Of a stretch of DNA of 6,314 nt, positions 1 to 6,196 are shown piece by piece (position 1 is the first letter of the stretch; every line of letters begins with the position of its first letter). Where the stretch lies: the NCBI GenBank assembly GCA_009695405.1, contig SIAZ01000207.1:1-6314 (forward strand), in the 5' to 3' direction. Source of the stretch: Pedosphaera sp. GTDB taxonomy: Bacteria; Verrucomicrobiota; Verrucomicrobiia; Limisphaerales; UBA9464. The position numbers were made by a program, and so were the translations under genes. The notes beneath the pieces were generated by a model that was given only the letters and a program-made list of their open reading frames with translations, was not told the origin of the DNA and searched no databases.

Positions 1-119
1 AACAGTTTCAGCGCCGTCTCCGGGGCTGTGGTCAGTTCTGGAGCCGCCCCGGCCTTACCCATCTCCTTCAACTCTGCGTCTTGGTCAAAAACAAGGACGA
101 TCACCTCCTCTGGAACTGA
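1..119 (+). pseudogene. C-terminal tail of a transposase, cut by the window edge
   Basis: Reading from base 3, an open frame with no visible start ends at a TGA at 117-119. Its last residues include QFQRRLRGCGQFWSRPG and end in DDHLLWN. A basic stretch, then a Phe/Trp-Ser-Arg-Pro-Gly segment, then a Leu-rich helix with a terminal Leu-Trp, resembles the C-terminus of several DDE transposases (ISKra4/ISLre2-like proteins end this way). That resemblance is from memory and the family is not certain. Context supports it: only 27 bases separate the stop codon from base 146, the outer tip of a sequence repeated in inverted form at 6174-6194, as expected for the right end of an insertion sequence. 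The gene may be intact beyond the left edge, so 'pseudogene' here means only partial in the window. Confidence 0.5.
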
Positions 120-125
120 TTCTTA

Positions 126-146
126 CCGTCAACTTGTGAATGCACG
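126..146 (+). repeat. Terminal inverted repeat, right end of the left IS copy
   Basis: This 21-base stretch contains caacttgtgaatgcac at 131-146 and matches the reverse complement of 6174-6194 at 20 of 21 positions. The single mismatch is at 130. Similarity stops right after 146, which marks the outer tip of the element. It lies just after the stop of the transposase-like frame ending at 119, the usual layout for an IS right end. Confidence 0.65.
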
Positions 147-176
147 GTTCTTGCCCTGCGGGGGATTACCCCTTCA

Positions 177-440
177 GTGATCGCGCAGCTGGATGACAGG
201 CAAGACCATTACTTTGATGCCGAGGAAGAATTGGTGACCGGCTTAATCGATGTTATCTCCGACGAGATCACCACTTGGCCTTTGCCGAAATGGGCCGCAA
301 TCCGTTCCGAGGCCCCGTGCGATCAGGAAACAACGCTTCTTAGGATCTTGGAAGCCATTGGACCAGTCACCGTCAAAAACCGGCACGCGTTCGATTGCCG
401 TTTGGGCGTTTGGCTACGGACCAACGTCCATCAATTCTAA
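177..440 (+). CDS. Hypothetical protein, 87 residues, doubtful
   Basis: The frame opens with GTG at 177 and stops with TAA at 438-440. The N-terminal half is acidic (FDAEEELVTGLIDVISDEIT) and could form a helix. The middle contains LLRILEAIGPVTV. There is no signal peptide, membrane segment, cysteine pair or motif that I recognise, and no clear Shine-Dalgarno sequence precedes the GTG. The same frame is open upstream back to the TGA at 117-119, so the start is arbitrary. It sits between two pieces of mobile elements and may be a chance frame or a fragment of a decayed gene. I assign no function. Confidence 0.22.
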   Translation: MIAQLDDRQDHYFDAEEELVTGLIDVISDEITTWPLPKWAAIRSEAPCDQETTLLRILEAIGPVTVKNRHAFDCRLGVWLRTNVHQF

Positions 441-481
441 TTTTTACCGTCTCGCAGAGTCGGCTCCTTATGGTGGGTACG

Positions 482-520
482 GACCCTTGCCGGTGACCGG
501 TACAGTTGCCGGCAAGGGTC
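482..520. terminator. Perfect 12-bp hairpin, possible terminator
   Basis: The arms gacccttgccgg (482-493) and ccggcaagggtc (509-520) are fully complementary around a 15-base loop. On the plus strand the hairpin is followed by ttgatttt, a broken T-run, so it could act as an intrinsic terminator for transcripts running rightward from the left IS. No gene in the window clearly needs it. It could instead be a remnant of a mobile-element end or a folded small RNA. The structure is seen directly; the function is inferred. Confidence 0.4.
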
Positions 521-530
521 TTGATTTTGA

Positions 531-683
531 AACAACAACAGCGCCAAAAACATCACTGAGCTGCGTCAGGCCATTGAGGCTTTCATCGCCGCTTACAATC
601 CAAAGGCCAAACCGTTCAAATGGCGGAAGCGAGAAGTGAAGGGATCTCAGTTGCAGAATACTATCGTTAATCTTCGCATTTAA
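531..683 (+). pseudogene. IS630-family transposase, C-terminal remnant
   Basis: The frame ending at TAA 681-683 reads NITELRQAIEAFIAAYN, then KPFKWRKREVKGSQL, then NTIVNLRI. This is the characteristic C-terminus of IS630/Tc1-like DDE transposases: a helix ending in FIxAYN, then a K-P-F-x-W segment with a basic tail. Upstream, the same frame has stops at 528-530 and 522-524, and no catalytic Asp/Glu region is visible. Only about 50 codons remain, so it is a dead fragment. It shows that this locus has taken several IS insertions. The missing N-terminal part is not found elsewhere in the window. Confidence 0.72.
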
Positions 684-801
684 ACACTAGCTCCCATGCC
701 ATCTATAAATTGGTTCGCAGGATCGGTCGACCTTTCTCCCTCCCGCCTTCGATCGCGGGATATCCTACTTTCGGTAACTAGGAAACTATGGAGTTGGTCG
801 T

Positions 802-828
802 ACGCTGATGCTAAGAGAGCTTCAGCGT
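802..828 (-). terminator. Hairpin downstream of cysN
   Basis: The arms acgctgatgct (802-812) and agcttcagcgt (818-828) pair as 7 plus 3 base pairs with one internal mismatch and a 5-base loop. On the minus strand the hairpin begins 16 bases after the cysN stop, a suitable place for transcript termination or 3'-end protection. No T-run follows it on that strand, so it is not a classic intrinsic terminator. Confidence 0.35.
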
Positions 829-843
829 CCGAGTTTGACTGAC

Positions 844-2160
844 TTAAATAGCGAAGTCGTTGTACTCGGGTTTTACCGTTTCAATAGGAGGTTGAAGCAT
901 ACCAGCGGCGACTGTGGCGTTGGTACCTTGTTCGATGAGAATGAAGGAACCGGTTAGGCGATTGGAGGTGTAGCCATCGAATATAAGAGGTTTGGCCGTT
1001 TGAATTCGAACATCGCCGATGTCGTTCATGACTAATTCATCCGGATTGGGTTCGGAATCAAAGGTTCGAATGTTGGTCCGACTTTCTAGCGAAGTAATGA
1101 TTGCTTGGACCGTCTGAGTTGAATGTTTGAGGAAATATTTTCGCTCTTTTTGAAGGGGGCGAGAATTCATCCAACAGACTTTTGCTTGAAGATCGCTCGC
1201 CATTCCCGGAAGGGCGTCGAGACCGACAATCATATCTCCACGACTGACATCGATATCATCGCTGAGTTGAACGGTGACACTCTGAGGGCAGAAAGCTTCG
1301 TCAATAGGGCCATTGAGCGTCCAGATTTGTTTAATCGTAGTTTTGACTCCACTGGGTAAAATCATGATTTTTTGGCCGGTGCGTAGAATACCGCCGGCAA
1401 TTTGCCCGCTGAGACCGCGGAAATCATGGAGGTCGGCATTGGTGGGATCATTAGGGCGATTGACCCATTGAACCGGAAAACGCAGTCCATTAAGATTCCA
1501 GTCACTAGCGATGTGAATGGTTTCTAAGTGGCCAAGGAGAGTCGGGCCGACATACCAAGGGGTGTGATGCGATGGTTCGACAACATTGTCTCCGTTGAGG
1601 GCACTAATCGGTATAAACTTAACATCCTTTATATCGAGTAAGGGAAGAAAGGTCTCAAATTCATCTCGGATTTCGAGGAAACGCGCTTCAGACCAACCCA
1701 CGAGATCCATTTTATTGATAGCGATGACCAAATGAGGAATCCGGAGAAGAGAGGCGATGTAGGTGTGGCGCCTTGATTGTTCGATTACCCCTAATCGAGC
1801 GTCGACGAGGACGATGGAAAGGTTAGCTGTAGAAACACCGGTGACCATGTTGCGAGTGTACTGCACATGGCCGGGGGTATCGGCGACGATAAATTTTCTT
1901 CGAGGCGTGGCGAAATATCGGTAGGCGACATCGATGGTAATCCCTTGCTCGCGTTCGGCGCGTAAACCGTCAGTCAGATTGGCCAGATTGATCTGCCCGC
2001 CACCGGTAATATCGGCCGAACGTTCGAAAGCCTCCAATTGATCTTCCATGATCGATTTGGAGTCATAAAGAAGTCGCCCAATCAGGGTAGATTTACCGTC
2101 GTCGACGGAGCCGCAAGTGTTGAAGCGGAGGAGTGCGATCGGATGAGGAATGGGAGACAT
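844..2160 (-). CDS. cysN: Sulfate adenylyltransferase GTPase subunit CysN
   Basis: CysN is the regulatory GTPase subunit of ATP sulfurylase. With CysD it couples GTP hydrolysis to formation of adenosine 5'-phosphosulfate from sulfate and ATP in the cytoplasm, the first step of sulfate assimilation. The 438-residue product has the full translation-factor GTPase set: P-loop GSVDDGKST at residues 17-25, switch I GITID at 73-77, DTPGH at 94-98, NKMD at 149-152 and SAL at 186-188. Two beta-barrel domains like those of EF-Tu follow (about 225-430). There is no C-terminal CysC (APS kinase) domain, so this is the unfused form, near the short end of the family's length. The ATG at 2160 fits because LLRFNTCGSVDDGKST begins 10 residues later, as in relatives. 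No clear Shine-Dalgarno sequence precedes it; the leader is T-rich. It lies 69 bases after the Minf_1886-family gene. CysD normally sits directly upstream of cysN but is absent here. Confidence 0.95.
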   Translation of the reverse strand: MSPIPHPIALLRFNTCGSVDDGKSTLIGRLLYDSKSIMEDQLEAFERSADITGGGQINLANLTDGLRAEREQGITIDVAYRYFATPRRKFIVADTPGHVQYTRNMVTGVSTANLSIVLVDARLGVIEQSRRHTYIASLLRIPHLVIAINKMDLVGWSEARFLEIRDEFETFLPLLDIKDVKFIPISALNGDNVVEPSHHTPWYVGPTLLGHLETIHIASDWNLNGLRFPVQWVNRPNDPTNADLHDFRGLSGQIAGGILRTGQKIMILPSGVKTTIKQIWTLNGPIDEAFCPQSVTVQLSDDIDVSRGDMIVGLDALPGMASDLQAKVCWMNSRPLQKERKYFLKHSTQTVQAIITSLESRTNIRTFDSEPNPDELVMNDIGDVRIQTAKPLIFDGYTSNRLTGSFILIEQGTNATVAAGMLQPPIETVKPEYNDFAI

Positions 2161-2229
2161 GAACGGAGTAGAAAAATAAAAAGAGAGAGGCGATGGGCGC
2201 GCACTTAAAAACGGGGGCGGCTAATGGAT

Positions 2230-2628
2230 CTAGTGAGAAGGCGAGGTGCTGAGAGGTTGAAAAGGCTTTTTGAATGCCTCATTGAATTCGTAACCGCCCT
2301 TGAAATCTTCGCGCGAGTCGTTGGAGGTCTTTTTAAGGATTTGATAATCGATCATATTAAAGACGATTTCGCCGAAATCTTCACAGCGATAAATTCCCCA
2401 TTCTTGGAGGACGAGTTGGGTCATTGGGCCATATTGTTTCAGGGCAAATTCGCGAATTCCATCGAGGAGTTCTTGTCCTGAGACATGGCGTGCGGCGTTG
2501 GGTGAGCGTTTAATCTGTCGTTGGGTGAATTCGAGTGCCTCGCGCAAGAACTCATAGGAGTCCCGAGTGTACCGAGAATCATTGGCTAACAGCGAGCTGA
2601 GCAGATCTTTTTTTGGGGTTTGGTCCAT
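2230..2628 (-). CDS. Minf_1886 family protein of unknown function
   Basis: This 132-residue soluble protein matches the pattern I recall for the Minf_1886 family, named after a Methylacidiphilum infernorum protein and seen mainly in Verrucomicrobiota and Planctomycetota. Signature segments are RDSYEFLREALEFTQ (residues 22-36), ARHVSGQELLDGIREFALKQYGPMT (46-70), EWGIYRCEDFGEIVFNMID (76-94) and SREDFKGGYEFNEAF (105-119). It is mostly helical, with no signal peptide or membrane segment. It has only one cysteine, so no metal cluster is evident. No biochemical role is known to me. It lies 201 bases after leuS and 69 bases before cysN on the same strand, so it is probably co-transcribed. The ATG at 2628 is chosen because the conserved region starts near residue 18; no strong ribosome binding site is visible. 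The C-terminal tail from residue 121 looks unconserved. Confidence 0.85.
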   Translation of the reverse strand: MDQTPKKDLLSSLLANDSRYTRDSYEFLREALEFTQRQIKRSPNAARHVSGQELLDGIREFALKQYGPMTQLVLQEWGIYRCEDFGEIVFNMIDYQILKKTSNDSREDFKGGYEFNEAFKKPFQPLSTSPSH

Positions 2629-2658
2629 GCGTGATAGGGTGACAGTCAGTCTTTACAT

Positions 2659-2820
2659 TCAGTGGGTAACTCCGCTCGGGAGATTGGTAGCGAGATGCGG
2701 CAAAGGAGGCAAGGGATGGACTGGCTGGGTCTGAATCCATAGGCGTCCAACGATTCCCAAAAGGAGAACGGCGGTTATCACCCAAAGGACTCGGTGTTCG
2801 GTGGGGGTTAGGTATTTCAC
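2659..2820 (-). CDS. Possible small single-pass membrane protein, 53 residues
   Basis: A GTG at 2820, 19 bases after the leuS stop, opens a frame reading VKYLTPTEHRVLW and then a hydrophobic segment (about residues 11-29, VLWVITAVLLLGIVGRLWI). A Pro-rich tail PVHPLPPLPHL and the stop TGA follow. An N-terminal LTPxEHRVL followed by a membrane helix resembles the membrane anchor of ComEA-like competence proteins, but the helix-hairpin-helix DNA-binding domain is missing, and I see no frameshift that would restore it. It fills most of the 211-base gap between leuS and the Minf_1886-family gene. There is no Shine-Dalgarno sequence. A longer version starting at ATG 2931 would overlap leuS by 92 bases and is less likely. 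It could be a true small protein, the stump of a larger one, or chance. Confidence 0.42.
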   Translation of the reverse strand: MKYLTPTEHRVLWVITAVLLLGIVGRLWIQTQPVHPLPPLPHLATNLPSGVTH

Positions 2821-2839
2821 ATGTCGCGCAGCAGCGGGA

Positions 2840-5566
2840 TCAAGCCACCACAATATTGACCATTTTACGGGGGACGACGATGAGTTTTCGAATTGTTTTT
2901 CCCTCAAGAAAAGGCAGTGTCTTTTCGGCACTCAAGGCGGCTTTTTCGATATCGGCTTGAGAAGCATCGACAGGGACTCGTATAACATCGCGGAGTTTGC
3001 CATTCACTTGAACGGGTAGTTCCAGTTCAGTTTCGATCAGTAGAGTGGGATCGAATTGGGGCCACGGTGCGTAGGACAGCGAGGTTGGAGGCGAGAATAT
3101 ATCCAATCGCCCCCAAAGTTCTTCGACGATATGCGGTGCAAAAGGAGCGAGAAGCTGAAGGAAGGTCTGGAGAACCGAGACGGGTTTTACCTCCCAAGTG
3201 ATGGCTGAATTGACAAAGACCATCATGGCAGAAATGGCGGTATTAAATTGAAGATGATCGAGGTCGTAAGTGACCTTGCGGATGCATTCATGCAGGGTCT
3301 TCAGTTGTGCTGGTGTGGCAGAAACTGCACGAATAGCCTTGGAAATCTGAAGTTCTTGAAGCAATTCCTCGCTTCGATCCTGTTGTGGCGCGAGAGCTTC
3401 GAGTTGTTCAAAAGCCGTTTCCGATGTTTCATCGATGAATAAACGCCAAACACGTCCAAGGAACCGATAGACACCTTCAACACCTTTGGTGTTCCAAGGC
3501 TTTGTATCTTGGAGCGGTCCCATAAACATCTCATAAAGTCGGAAGGCATCGGCCCCGTACTCGACGAGGACGTCATCTGGGTTGACCACATTACCTCGAG
3601 ACTTGGACATTTTTTGGCCGTCTTCACCTTGAATGAGCCCTTGATTGACCAGTTTAAAGAACGGTTCAGAAGTGGACACATGTCCAAGATCAAAGAGAAC
3701 TTTGTGCCAGAATCGTGCGTAGAGTAGATGCAGAACGGCGTGTTCTGTCCCGCCGACATAGAGGTCAACCCCTGGGGTTGCTTGGGAGGTTTGGGTCGTG
3801 CCCATCCAGTAAGATTCCGCAGGGTGACCGACGAACCCAGTGTTGTTGTTGTTGTCGAGGTAGCGGAGGTAATACCAACAGGAACCCGCCCATTGCGGCA
3901 TGGTATTGGTTTCGCGAAGCGACCCGTCCGGTAGCGTTAACCAGTCGACGGCCCGAGCCAGAGGCGGTTGGCCATCGGCGGTGGGCTTGTAGTCCTCCAG
4001 TTGGGGCGGGAGCAGTGGCAATTGGTGAGGTTCCAAAGCCTCGTGGTAGAGGGTTCCGTCGTCATCTTTTTTCCAAACAATAGGGAAAGGTTCACCCCAA
4101 TAGCGTTGGCGACTGAAGAGCCAATCGCGCAGTTTATAATTAATCGTTCGAGCACCGCGCCCCGAGGATTCGAGCCAGTCAGTAATCTTCTGTTTGGCTG
4201 CACGCGTTGGAAGACCGTCGAGATGGATTTCGGCACTGCTCGAATGGAGGGACGTCCCTTCATCACAGAACCCTTGCCACTGGGTTTTAGAGTCCGGAGG
4301 TTGAACAACCTGAATGATCGGAAGATCAAATTTTTGCGCAAATTCTAAGTCCCGTTGGTCGTGAGCGGGAACCGCCATAATGGCACCGGTACCATAAGTC
4401 GCTAGGACGTAGTCGGCGATCCAGACGGGAATTTCTGCGCCGCTGACTGGATTAAGGGCGTAGGCACCCGTCCAGACCCCGGACTTTTCCTTAGATAACT
4501 CAGTCCGTTCGAGATCCGATTTGCGAGTGACCTCTGTTTGATAGGCTTGGACAGCGGCGCGTTGAGCGGCAGTGGTGATTTGTTGAACCAATCGATGTTC
4601 TGGGGCCAGCACCATGTAGGTAGCGCCGAAGAGAGTGTCGGGGCGAGTCGTGAAAACACGGACTTTCTCTGAATGACCGGCGAGTCGAAAATCGACTTCG
4701 GCACCTTCACTTCGGCCGATCCAATTTCTCTGCATTTCCTTGAGAGAATCGGACCATTCGATGGTGTTAAGATCCTCGAGAAGACGTTCGGCAAAGGCAG
4801 TAATACGGAGTTTCCATTGTCGCATGGGTTTGCGAACAACGGGATGACCGCCGACTTCACTTTTACCATCAATCACCTCCTCATTGGAGAGGACCGTACC
4901 GAGTTCTGGGCACCAGTTAACCGGCGCTTCTGAGATAAAGGCGAGCCGTTGAGAGTCACAATAGGTCCGACGTTGGGCCTTGGACTCCACCCCCTGGGGA
5001 TAGGTGAGCGATGAGATCGGTTCCGCGCGACGTGTGGCGGGATTGAACCAAGAATTATAGATTTGAAGGAAGATCCATTGGGTCCAACGAAAATAGCTTG
5101 GATCGGTTGTATTAACCTCGCGAGACCAGTCGTAACTAAAGCCCAATGACTGAATTTGACGGGTGAAATTAGCAATGTTTTGTTCGGTAGTAATTCGAGG
5201 GTGCTGACCTGTGCGGACCGCATATTGTTCTGCGGGTAAACCAAAAGCATCCCAACCCATAGGGTGAAGCACATTGAAACCCAAAGAGCGCCGGTAGCGA
5301 GCAAGGATGTCTGTCGCTGTGTAACCCTCTGGATGGCCCACATGCAACCCCGCACCAGACGGGTAGGGAAACATATCTAGTATATAGTATTTGGGCGGTA
5401 ACGACTCAGCACTCGGGGATTGTCCTCCGAGACGGTGTCGAATTCCGAAGGGATGAGACTCCGGAATGGAATCGCCTGGATTCCAAGCGCGATAGGTTTG
5501 ATGTGCCGCCCATTGGCGCTGCCACTTAGGTTCAATCCGGTGGAACGGATATTGCCGCCTCGACAT
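2840..5566 (-). CDS. leuS: Leucyl-tRNA synthetase
   Basis: LeuS attaches leucine to tRNA-Leu in the cytoplasm and hydrolyses mischarged products in its CP1 editing domain. The 908-residue class I synthetase shows the HIGH motif as HVGH at residues 75-78 within FPYPSGAGLHVGHPEGYTATD. The editing domain has the threonine-rich TTRPDTLFG (306-314) and GTGAIMAVPAHDQRD (392-406), including the conserved Asp403. The tRNA-contact segment NYKLRDWLFSRQRYWGEPFPI is at 476-496, DLYVGGTEHAVLHLLYARFWHK at 601-622, KMSKS at 652-656, and a C-terminal anticodon-binding domain ends with VNGKLRD (854-860). All catalytic signatures are intact. Oddities are a roughly 28-residue insertion (31-58) ahead of the Rossmann core, a zinc-site region with only one cysteine (219), a four-Asn run (572-575) and a short insert at about 590-599. 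The ATG at 5566 gives the standard N-terminus (YPFHRIEPKWQRQW). No Shine-Dalgarno sequence is seen. It heads the minus-strand cluster. Confidence 0.98.
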   Translation of the reverse strand: MSRRQYPFHRIEPKWQRQWAAHQTYRAWNPGDSIPESHPFGIRHRLGGQSPSAESLPPKYYILDMFPYPSGAGLHVGHPEGYTATDILARYRRSLGFNVLHPMGWDAFGLPAEQYAVRTGQHPRITTEQNIANFTRQIQSLGFSYDWSREVNTTDPSYFRWTQWIFLQIYNSWFNPATRRAEPISSLTYPQGVESKAQRRTYCDSQRLAFISEAPVNWCPELGTVLSNEEVIDGKSEVGGHPVVRKPMRQWKLRITAFAERLLEDLNTIEWSDSLKEMQRNWIGRSEGAEVDFRLAGHSEKVRVFTTRPDTLFGATYMVLAPEHRLVQQITTAAQRAAVQAYQTEVTRKSDLERTELSKEKSGVWTGAYALNPVSGAEIPVWIADYVLATYGTGAIMAVPAHDQRDLEFAQKFDLPIIQVVQPPDSKTQWQGFCDEGTSLHSSSAEIHLDGLPTRAAKQKITDWLESSGRGARTINYKLRDWLFSRQRYWGEPFPIVWKKDDDGTLYHEALEPHQLPLLPPQLEDYKPTADGQPPLARAVDWLTLPDGSLRETNTMPQWAGSCWYYLRYLDNNNNTGFVGHPAESYWMGTTQTSQATPGVDLYVGGTEHAVLHLLYARFWHKVLFDLGHVSTSEPFFKLVNQGLIQGEDGQKMSKSRGNVVNPDDVLVEYGADAFRLYEMFMGPLQDTKPWNTKGVEGVYRFLGRVWRLFIDETSETAFEQLEALAPQQDRSEELLQELQISKAIRAVSATPAQLKTLHECIRKVTYDLDHLQFNTAISAMMVFVNSAITWEVKPVSVLQTFLQLLAPFAPHIVEELWGRLDIFSPPTSLSYAPWPQFDPTLLIETELELPVQVNGKLRDVIRVPVDASQADIEKAALSAEKTLPFLEGKTIRKLIVVPRKMVNIVVA
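3842..3856. repeat. GTT trinucleotide run inside leuS
   Basis: Four tandem gtt units followed by gtc, read on the minus strand, encode Asp571 and Asn572-575 of LeuS. It is a short in-frame microsatellite in a surface insert, where length changes by whole codons would be tolerated. Confidence 0.6.
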
Positions 5567-5704
5567 AAAGTGGGTGGATCTTAGAGACAGATCGTCAGCG
5601 GCGCAATCTGGGAGGCGATCCGTCGATGTGTTTGTGTTCGTGAGAAGGGAACAGTAATTCGATTCAGCTTTTGCTCAAATCGATGTCATTTAACAAAAAT
5701 AAGG
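5567..5704 (-). other. Intergenic region before leuS
   Basis: This 138-base gap between the oxidoreductase stop and leuS is where a leuS promoter would be expected. I see only a weak candidate on the minus strand: TTGAGC (5674 down to 5669), 16 bases, then TACTGT (5652 down to 5647). No T-box leader, tRNA-like structure, terminator or strong ribosome binding site is visible. Confidence 0.3.
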
Positions 5705-6173
5705 TCAAAGCACCCCGACGCAGCGAAGAAGTGTTTCTTGGACGGTACGTTCGGTTGCGAGAGAAACGGCGAGAGGATTTCCTGAGCGGATGCTTTGCGC
5801 TAGCTCGTGCAATTCACCGAGATAACGCTGAAATCGAGGAAGAGAAACTGTTGATCGTCCCTTGGGGAGATCTGTCACCGGTGCCGCTAGATCAATGCTC
5901 AGATGAGGCGGTTCGATCGGTTGAAGAAGTGCATTACCTCGGGTCCCACAGAATTCAAACGAGCGGTTTTCGTTGGTATTATGGCGTTGAGCGGTACTAG
6001 TAATGACCACTGTTGTGCGAGTGAATTCCAGTATCGCGACCGTCGTATCGGCCAGTTTATCGGTCTTTGCTGAGGAGGATGTTCGGAGAAATGGAGTCAC
6101 GCGGTCGGGGCGTCCGAGAAGTCGGACAACGGTATCAATGACATGTGAGCCTAGTTCGAAAAGTACGCCACCG
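5705..6173 (-). pseudogene. Gfo/Idh/MocA-family oxidoreductase, 3' part, disrupted by an IS
   Basis: The frame that stops at TGA 5705-5707 encodes 155 residues of the C-terminal half of a Gfo/Idh/MocA NAD(P)-dependent dehydrogenase, a family that oxidises or reduces sugars and cyclitols. It begins with GGVLFELGSHVIDTVVRLLGRPD, the conserved substrate-domain segment whose SHVID matches the family's G-x-H-x-xD pattern, and it includes the likely catalytic His. It continues with LADTTVAILEF, TTVVITSTAQRH, RSFEFCGTRGNALLQP and FQRYLGELHELAQSIRSG. The N-terminal Rossmann domain with its GxGxxG nucleotide site is missing. The frame joins the end of a mobile element at 6173/6174, so the gene was cut by insertion; any apparent GTG start at 6100 is internal. 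The specific substrate cannot be told. The last codons were presumably once read through towards leuS. Confidence 0.82.
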
Positions 6174-6194
6174 GTGCATTCACAAGTTGTCGGT
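6174..6194 (-). repeat. Terminal inverted repeat, left end of the right IS copy
   Basis: The reverse complement of this stretch matches 126-146 at 20 of 21 bases, including the perfect 16-base core gtgcattcacaagttg (6174-6189). The outer tip is at 6174, where the oxidoreductase homology on the other side ends. It is immediately followed by the plus-strand ORF at 6197. Confidence 0.65.
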
Positions 6195-6196
6195 GA

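Larger units (their letters stand above)
147..530. other. Degenerate inter-element region
   Basis: This stretch lies between the outer tip of the left IS copy and the IS630 transposase remnant. Reading all six frames, I recognise no conserved protein. It holds one ORF of modest length (177-440) and a strong hairpin (482-520), described separately. The rest looks like decayed intergenic or mobile-element sequence. Confidence 0.5.

Noticed and set aside
250..639. Plus-strand 129-residue ORF overlapping the IS630 remnant
   Set aside because: It overlaps the recognisable IS630 tail in a different frame and runs through the hairpin; it shows no domain pattern.
1123..2481. Plus-strand ORFs at 1123-1359 and 2224-2481
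   Set aside because: They are antisense to cysN and the Minf_1886-family gene, which carry conserved motifs.
2579..2785. Minus-strand 68-residue ORF overlapping the leuS downstream gap
   Set aside because: It is low in complexity, rich in Ser/Pro/Arg, overlaps both the membrane-protein frame and the Minf_1886 start, and has no recognisable feature.
3301..5355. Several 120-160 residue ORFs in other frames across leuS
   Set aside because: They are out-of-frame or antisense readings of a long intact leuS gene.
5567..5704. T-box or other leader ahead of leuS
   Set aside because: The gap is too short and lacks a T-box sequence, specifier stem or terminator-like hairpin.
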